Shown in pieces: positions 54,290 through 60,000 of a stretch of DNA of 60,000 nucleotides. This DNA comes from Symsagittifera roscoffensis (taxonomy: Eukaryota; Xenacoelomorpha; Acoela; Convolutidae). The notes beneath the pieces are model-generated. The model ran no database searches. It was not told where the DNA came from and saw only the letters and a list, made by a program, of their open reading frames with translations. Position numbers and translations under genes: made by a program. Where the stretch lies: NCBI RefSeq assembly GCF_963678635.1, contig NC_087068.1:8936027-8996026 (forward strand), read 5' to 3'. Position 1 is the stretch's first letter, and each line of letters opens with the position of its first letter.

Positions 54290-55204
54290 TGTGCCAGTCG
54301 GTCATATTTGGAAGTTTGACCTTGAGAGAAGCAAAAAACACTTGATTTTGGAGTGAAATTTAATTTTTCAAAAGTTCGAATGGAACCTGTCATGCACGAT
54401 TTTCTCGCGAGAACTGAAAATCAGAAAAAGAGAAGAGAACAATTTCAGAACAATTGAATCGAAAACGCGGGAAAGTCGCAAGAAAAAGCAGTAGGAAATT
54501 GCTATTCGCAATTTCCATCACTATAATAATCGAGAGTAGAGCTGTCCCATCTGTGACAGAGACGAGAGCATTCCCTCGAGTTGGATTATTACGATTAGAA
54601 TACTATTATTGACTGGACCAGAGTGAACCTTCGGTGGAAAGGTGGACAGCTAGAGTGTCCCAATGGTTCACGAGAACTTGCAGTCTAGAGTAAAAACTTG
54701 TTCTTGTTGTTAAAACTGACTGACATTAAACTCATTTTAGTTACTTTGTTGATTCTTGAGTTGTTTACCGACTTATTTACTTCCTGGTTCTTGAGCGTGC
54801 TACTATGTGAGTACAAATTCTAATTCCTAGAGTGTGTTTTATAATTGTTATGTTGAGGTAAGGCGAGTTTTAGGTTGATCCATCTGAAATGGATCAAAGT
54901 TACACTGTCTAATAAAAAGTAACTTAACGGATTGTTCCAACCCGGTTTTTAACGGCGTTCATGTATTTTGGGTATCTAGAGACCTAAGTATGGGGACGTT
55001 TCTAATTCTAGAGTGGGGGGATATTTTAGTAGTAGCCTTTAAGCTGTAACGGGTCGTAGTCTCGTGTCACAAGCGAACCGAACTGGCTCCGACCGTTCTT
55101 GAGGTAGAAAAACACAAGAGATAGTGTCCCTGACCCTTGAGCCAGTGGTTATAGGGCCTATTTTTCTTAAGCCTCATGTGTGACTGCAGTAGACGAATGT
55201 TACA
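54290..55204 (+). repeat. 3' LTR
   Basis: 915 bp, matching 32465-33379 without indels and with about four substitutions. AATAAA at 54911-54916. Begins TGTGCCAG and ends GTTACA. Confidence 0.95.
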
Positions 55205-55843
55205 CACCGTACTTTTATAGCTAGTTCCTGCGAGTCTTTCAAAACTGCCATCGAGCGTTGAAAAATATTTTCAGGAAAAGCGATCTCCCGAAAATTTAGT
55301 ACTTGATTTATTCATAAAGCTTTGCCGATGTACTTATATAGCGTTGGTATGGCCCTATCTAACCTGTGCACGTTTACCTCTTCTATTAAGTATATGACAG
55401 TATATGACGTAAAGTCAAGTCTGCAACTTCGCTGTGAAAAATTTGCTGTCGATTTTTTTGGATTTCGTTTTCCGGAGCAATTTCAGCCTACTTGCTGCCT
55501 AATTGTTGTGATAAAGTTGTTAAATAGATTTGTTATCTTTGATGTTTGTGCCTGTTTGTCGAGCGCCCTTTGAGGGATTTTAGAGACAGGTCTGTCAGGT
55601 GACTTTCTGGGGTGAAGGGGGAAACTGAAACTGGCTTGAAGAGTCTGGTGGTACACCGGTGGACCTGCTGAGCTCTGTTGATATTGTTCCTTGTTTCTGA
55701 TTTGTGTAGCTCGATTTTAAAATTTATATTAATTTGATTGTCTTTTCTGAAATTTAAAAATCCAACTAACTGCTTGTCATGGGTTAGTTCAGTCCCCTAA
55801 AATCCAGTCAAAAACCTTTTTTTAACCTTTACGCTGCGTCAAG
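55205..55843. other. Right flank of the retrotransposon, no supported gene
   Basis: No exon recognised. The last 250 bases ('TTCTGGGGTGAAGGGGGAAAC' and onward) may be the 5' untranslated part of the decayed retroelement that follows. Confidence 0.4.
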
Positions 55844-58353
55844 ATGAGGAAAAACAACAAACAGTGTACAAGCAAAGATTGCATTAAGTCTTCAGGACAG
55901 ATGAATTGGATTGGTTGTGATTGCTTTTCTAGTTGGTATCATAGAGGAAGTAAAAATATATTCTTTTAGCGACTCTAAGAAAACCCAATCGTTTCATTGT
56001 CCTTTATGCGTTGATGTAAAATCTGTTAGTAAAGCAACAATAGAAAATGATTTGGAACTAGACAATTGAGTTAATACAGCCATCTCAAATGTCCGAGTAC
56101 TCAAGAGAGTACCAGAACAGCACCGTTTTACTAGTTTTTTTGGAGCAACCACAAAAAAATAGACGCAAACAGACCACAAGCATGAGCTATTTGATGATTG
56201 AAAAATATCGAGCAAAAGACGTGTCACTTCCAAATCCCCATCCCCAAGTTTCAAGCCCGCCTCTGAGTGACCTCGAGTAGAGATTAAAGCTGATAACTAG
56301 TAAGCTCGATGAAGGAAATCTAAAGGAAGGGATAATGCTTGCTGCTTTGGATGATAAAATTGCTCCTTTTTCAACAGATAACTACCAAAAAGTAATGTTT
56401 AAGAACCCTCAGCGAGTAAAAAATTGCAACTCTTAACCCAGAAAAATTGAATAGTTTATTCTTATTCGAACTCGATCTATACAAAGCAATAACGTCCTTT
56501 CCGAACGGATAAGCAGCAGGTCTGGATAAAATATTTCCTCAAATTTTTGAAGATCTTGTTAGTTATTTGAATGGCAGTGCAGGACTTAATTTGCTGAAAT
56601 CGCTTATTAAGCTCTAATGATAAACTCATTGGAGATGGCAAAATACCCAAACCTTTAGACCTTTCTTTTTTTGGCGCATCGATTATCGCCCTCATAAAGA
56701 CAGACAGATCTTTGAGAACGACAGCCATAGGCAACACGCGGAGACGTATCACATCTAAATGCGCTGGAAACAAGGCACCCTCAGACAGACAAAAACTTTT
56801 CGGAAACCTACAGTTTGGATGTGGCACTAAACGAGGAGCAGAAACAGCTGCACACGCTTTTCAAAAACTAATTGAGCGTAACGACAATCCAAAATGCACT
56901 GTTCTTTTAAAACTAAATTTTTAGAATGCCTTCAACTCTCTAAATACAGAGACAAGGCTGAATCATGATTTTTCAAATTAACCAGAATTGTTCAAATACA
57001 CCCATTGCGCGTATAGTAAACCTAGTTATCTTTTTTAACGAAGCTCTATCGTAAAATCAAAAGGACGGAACTCAGGCCCCACCTTTTTTGCGGAAAGAAT
57101 TCAAACATTAGTCAAACAGTTCGAGTCGAAAATTGACATCTGGTTTTTAGATAATGGAAGCTTAGCCGATGACTATAAGATAGTACTCCGGGACCTCAAA
57201 ATATTCTGAGATCGAAACAAATATACGTACTTAGCTTTTTACGATTTTTACGATTTTTACTTTTTGGGACCGACTACGATTACACAGTGTAGTTCGAATT
57301 TAACACAGTTTCGAAAAACATGCCCCAAAATTAAAATAAAAACAGAAGAAGAAATTCTCAGATTAGAATGTTCAATCGGCAAACTTTGTAGGAAAAAATT
57401 ACTCGACGATAAAATCTCGGATGTCATTAACAAACAAGAAGCCCATTATTGTTTTAACTCCTAAATTTTTTTTCTACGGGCCCTTGTTTTTTGCAAAATA
57501 ATTTTTTGGAACGCTACGACAAATTAATTTAAAAAATTCGTTTGATGGTCACTAATGTGAGAATGGATGATAACCAGTTCTTACAAGCAGTTCTCCCGCC
57601 AGCCAAAGCTGGCTTGGGTGTTTCTTCCGCTCGTCTACTCGCTTTACCCGCTTTCGTAGCCTCAGCAGTAGGAGCGAAAAATGCCTTGAGCGAAATTTTT
57701 GGTTTGAAGCATGTGGATGGAAACTATGGTGATGCGCTTAAACGGTGGTTTGAAGTTGGAAAAACTGAAATGGCTCCGGATAACGAAAAACAAACAAATT
57801 GGACAGAGGCTTTTTTCGACAGCAAAGTTGCAGACGTGATTTTCCGAATTGAACCCATAGAGGTGAAAAAATTCAACACGTTCCAAGATAGAATTGGTTT
57901 CCAATGGTTTAATGTCATCCCGAGCAAAAAACCTTAAGGTCAAAACTAACAAAACAACAACTCAGAATTGCAATAGGATGTCGATTAGGCTCAAAATTTT
58001 GCGTACGGCATAAATGAGTGTGCGGAAAAGACATTACCGAAGATGGTTGGCACGGCCTTTCTTGCCTCAAAAATGCAGGAAGATTCTCTAGGCATTCAAA
58101 CTTGAAAGTCCTTTCAAAGCAGATTTTATCTTCTACTCACATTGCGTCTGTTTTAGAACCACAAAACAGGATTGATCAGAAGCGGCCCGACGGTTTGACG
58201 CTTGTTTTATGGGCTGTTGGTAAGCAGTTTTTATGGGCTGTAACCGTAGTAGACTCCTTAGCCCCTTGTAGGGTTAGTGCCGATTCTGTTTGTAACCCTG
58301 GTACGGCTGCCGCTGAAGCGAAAGAGCAAAAAAAGACAAGTATAAAGACTTAA
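55844..58353 (+). pseudogene. Decayed non-LTR-type retroelement with PHD finger and RT
   Basis: Remnants in order on the plus strand, in several frames with stops. A PHD-finger-like N-terminus is at 55844-56020 ('CTSKDC', 'MNWIGCDCFSSWYH', and in another frame 'FHCPLCVDV'; one Cys lost). A pre-RT segment 'KLDEGNLKEG...LAALDDKIAPF' is at about 56302-56400. RT blocks are 'AAGLDKIFPQIFEDL' (about 56510), 'TTAIGNTRRRITSKCAG' (about 56715), 'FGCGTKRGAETAAHAFQ', 'LLKLNF.NAFNSL', and FLDNG in the place of the usual YLDDG (about 57150). The C-terminal domain spans 57542-57937 ('AGLGVSSARLLALPAFVASA') and 58006-58353, with a Cys/His finger 'CVCGKD...DGWHGLSC' and 'EPQNRIDQKRPDGLTLVLW'. This matches a retroelement polymerase common in invertebrate genomes, recognised by memory of block order. 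At least five breaks make it inactive. It is older than the adjacent LTR element. Confidence 0.8.
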
Positions 58354-60000
58354 TACATGATGAGTATTTTTTCAACCACTAGCTTTTGAGATTCGAGGCG
58401 CGGCTGGCCCCAGCATAGAACTTTTTTTGAGCACGCTTCGCAAGAACGTAAGCATATGCACTGAGGTACTCAGAGCAGGCAGCTTTTTAAAACAGAGAAT
58501 CTCGCTGGCAATACAGACTGCAAACACAATAATTTTTGTATATTATATTTTCTCCTGTCCTGTTGCGTGCTCTTATTGAAGAATCGTATTAAGTATTGAC
58601 GAGTTTATTAGTTAGTATCAACACTTATTATCTCCTTTTTATCATTATCACTTCATTATCACCAAGGGTTTTGACTGGAATACGTGATAAAGGGACTCCT
58701 GACTGTAACCTCGGTTTTTATGATACTTTTGACCTTCTGATACTTTTGATTTTTTTTATTTTTATTACAGACTCGTAGCCTCTTATCAGGTCTGTTTTTT
58801 TGAGTCACTTTCAATTCCGGTTGATTCTGTGCAAGTGTTTATTTTCTCAATCTTGTTGGCTTGATCCCCAACCATCTGACTCTCTTTACTTCTTTCAACA
58901 TTAAACTTTACCAAATTTTTATAACGAGATAGAGGGAATTAAAAAAGTAAATTATGGAAGTTTTCGGACATTTGTGCATCATCAGGTTTGAAGAAAAAAA
59001 ATTTGTAGAACGATTATCGATCACAAAAATATCATAAGACAATGGCTTTGCAAAATAAGAACTTTTCAACCAATCAGAAAAATGCAAATTTGAAGTTCGA
59101 GCAAATAATACACCATAATAATATCATCAGACTTAAGTTCTTGAGGCATTCTGTTATAGTTATTTTTTGATTAAATTATTTTTAAAATTAATTTTTCTCA
59201 TTTTCTAAAATCGAAAATTGTCAATTTTTTTTAAATGTCAAACTCGTTTTCGGAACTATAAATTAGGTTTTAGTAAGTTTTTGAGAAACCACAAAGCGCG
59301 GAGCTAGATTTTAAACTGGTTTTTATCTCACGGAGGAACCAGTTAAACGTGTACATAGAATTTTACAGAATCTTTCTCATTTTTCTAATTTTTTTTAGAA
59401 AAAATTATACAAAGAAAAGTACAGGTTTCCAAATCAGTGTTTTTTTTTGTATCGAAAACACATTGGTTTTTTATCTCTATTATTGTACAAGAACATAATG
59501 TCAGAGCCAGAATGGTAAACATAGTAGCCGCTAGTTTGCTACTCTACAGTTCAAAAGATCTGGAATCCGAAGAAAGAAAGATCTAATCAAACGGTCCTAA
59601 CCACTATTCCAGGACTCTCACGACGTCATCAATAATTCAATTAGCAGCCACATAGCAAATTGTAAACAAAATGATTGTTTTTATAGACTTAGAATTGTGA
59701 GAAAATGCATAAAAAACGATATAATACCGGACTTTTTGCGAAAGTTTTTTTCGACCATGCAGTTCATTGTTTTCAGCTAAATCTACACAGAACTGAAATA
59801 AACACAGCTAGAATTGACGATAAGAACATTAGCGATAAGTTACGGAAAGCAACAGTGCTTATGCAGCGCGGAGTCAATGAAAAACTTTGGCCGTCAGTTT
59901 TGCACCTCATTATACATGTGAACAGAAAGAATTAAAGCACAGTCAATGGACCCCAAAAAAAAAAAAAATCAAAAAACTCATAGACAGAGAGACAAGATAG
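58354..60000. other. No supported gene to the window end
   Basis: AT-rich. The first few hundred bases may be the 3' part of the decayed retroelement. Short open frames at 58596-58778 and 59705-59935 have no recognisable domain, partner exon or composition contrast. Confidence 0.45.

Larger units (their letters stand above)
32465..55204 (+). mobile_element. Giant Ty3/gypsy-type LTR retrotransposon, 22.7 kb
   Basis: Two 915-bp LTRs (32465-33379, 54290-55204), starting TGTG and ending TTACA, differ by eye at about four positions, so the insertion is young. Order: LTR, candidate primer site, 2.5-kb leader with two tandem arrays, Gag-PR-RT-RH, in-frame UAG, integrase plus macrodomain-like tail, 0.5-kb spacer, SGNH-containing protein, in-frame UAG, an unrecognised frame of about 1.8 kcodon, 430-bp 3' region, LTR. 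The RH-before-integrase order and RT/RH/IN motifs place it in Ty3/gypsy. About 17.5 kb is open reading frame. Base composition is visibly GC-richer than the flanks. Flanks are ...GTGCAC and CACCGT..., sharing only CAC, so no normal 4-6 bp target duplication is evident. It lacks a recognisable polypurine tract directly abutting the 3' LTR. It lies head-to-head with the GT54 gene. Confidence 0.97.

Noticed and set aside
32460-55208. Target-site duplication CAC
   Set aside because: Only three bases match; Ty3/gypsy elements normally make 4-6 bp duplications, so this is likely chance.
59705-59935. 76-residue plus-strand frame near the right end
   Set aside because: No recognisable domain, no acceptor or donor consistent with an exon, and AT-rich context.

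Overview
This is AT-rich eukaryotic DNA, most likely from an invertebrate animal. Coding exons are short, carry GT-AG introns and lie far apart. The recognisable host genes are metazoan-type: an SLC25 ornithine-type carrier exon, a GT54/MGAT4 N-glycan branching enzyme and a BLVRB/NmrA-like reductase. Much of the remaining DNA is fragments of dispersed repeats. I cannot name the species. Layout: one exon of a mitochondrial carrier gene lies on the minus strand at 2295-2472. A three-exon gene for a single-pass membrane protein with a polyglutamine tract runs on the plus strand at 11600-14939; its second intron holds a clean 353-bp hAT-type MITE with an 8-bp target duplication. An intronless NAD(P)-binding reductase gene is on the minus strand at 17731-18411. 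A GT54 (MGAT4-like) glycosyltransferase gene is on the minus strand; its membrane anchor and catalytic domain lie at 28768-31603. Exons for the typical MGAT4 C-terminal lectin-like domain lie further downstream at 22806-24369, either as a long isoform or as a separate secreted protein. The dominant feature is one 22.7-kb Ty3/gypsy-type LTR retrotransposon at 32465-55204, on the plus strand. Its two 915-bp LTRs differ at only about four positions, so it inserted recently. It has a 2.5-kb leader with two tandem arrays. A Gag-protease-RT-RNase H frame is followed, after one in-frame UAG, by integrase plus a long tail that ends in a degenerate TARG1/OARD1-like macrodomain. After a 0.5-kb spacer with a strong splice-acceptor signal comes a second module: a 1162-residue protein with a coiled coil, an intact SGNH-hydrolase domain and a second, degenerate SGNH-like domain. 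Again a single in-frame UAG separates it from a further 1796-codon frame that I do not recognise. Neither downstream frame has an ATG near its start. Both UAGs have similar context and both modules end in UGA, which suggests a two-polyprotein, two-readthrough design. This is the main candidate for something undescribed. Right of the element, 55844-58353 is a decayed non-LTR-type retroelement with PHD-finger, reverse transcriptase and C-terminal domain remnants. The last 1.6 kb shows no gene I can support. The retrotransposon lies head-to-head with the glycosyltransferase gene, about 0.9 kb from its first coding exon.
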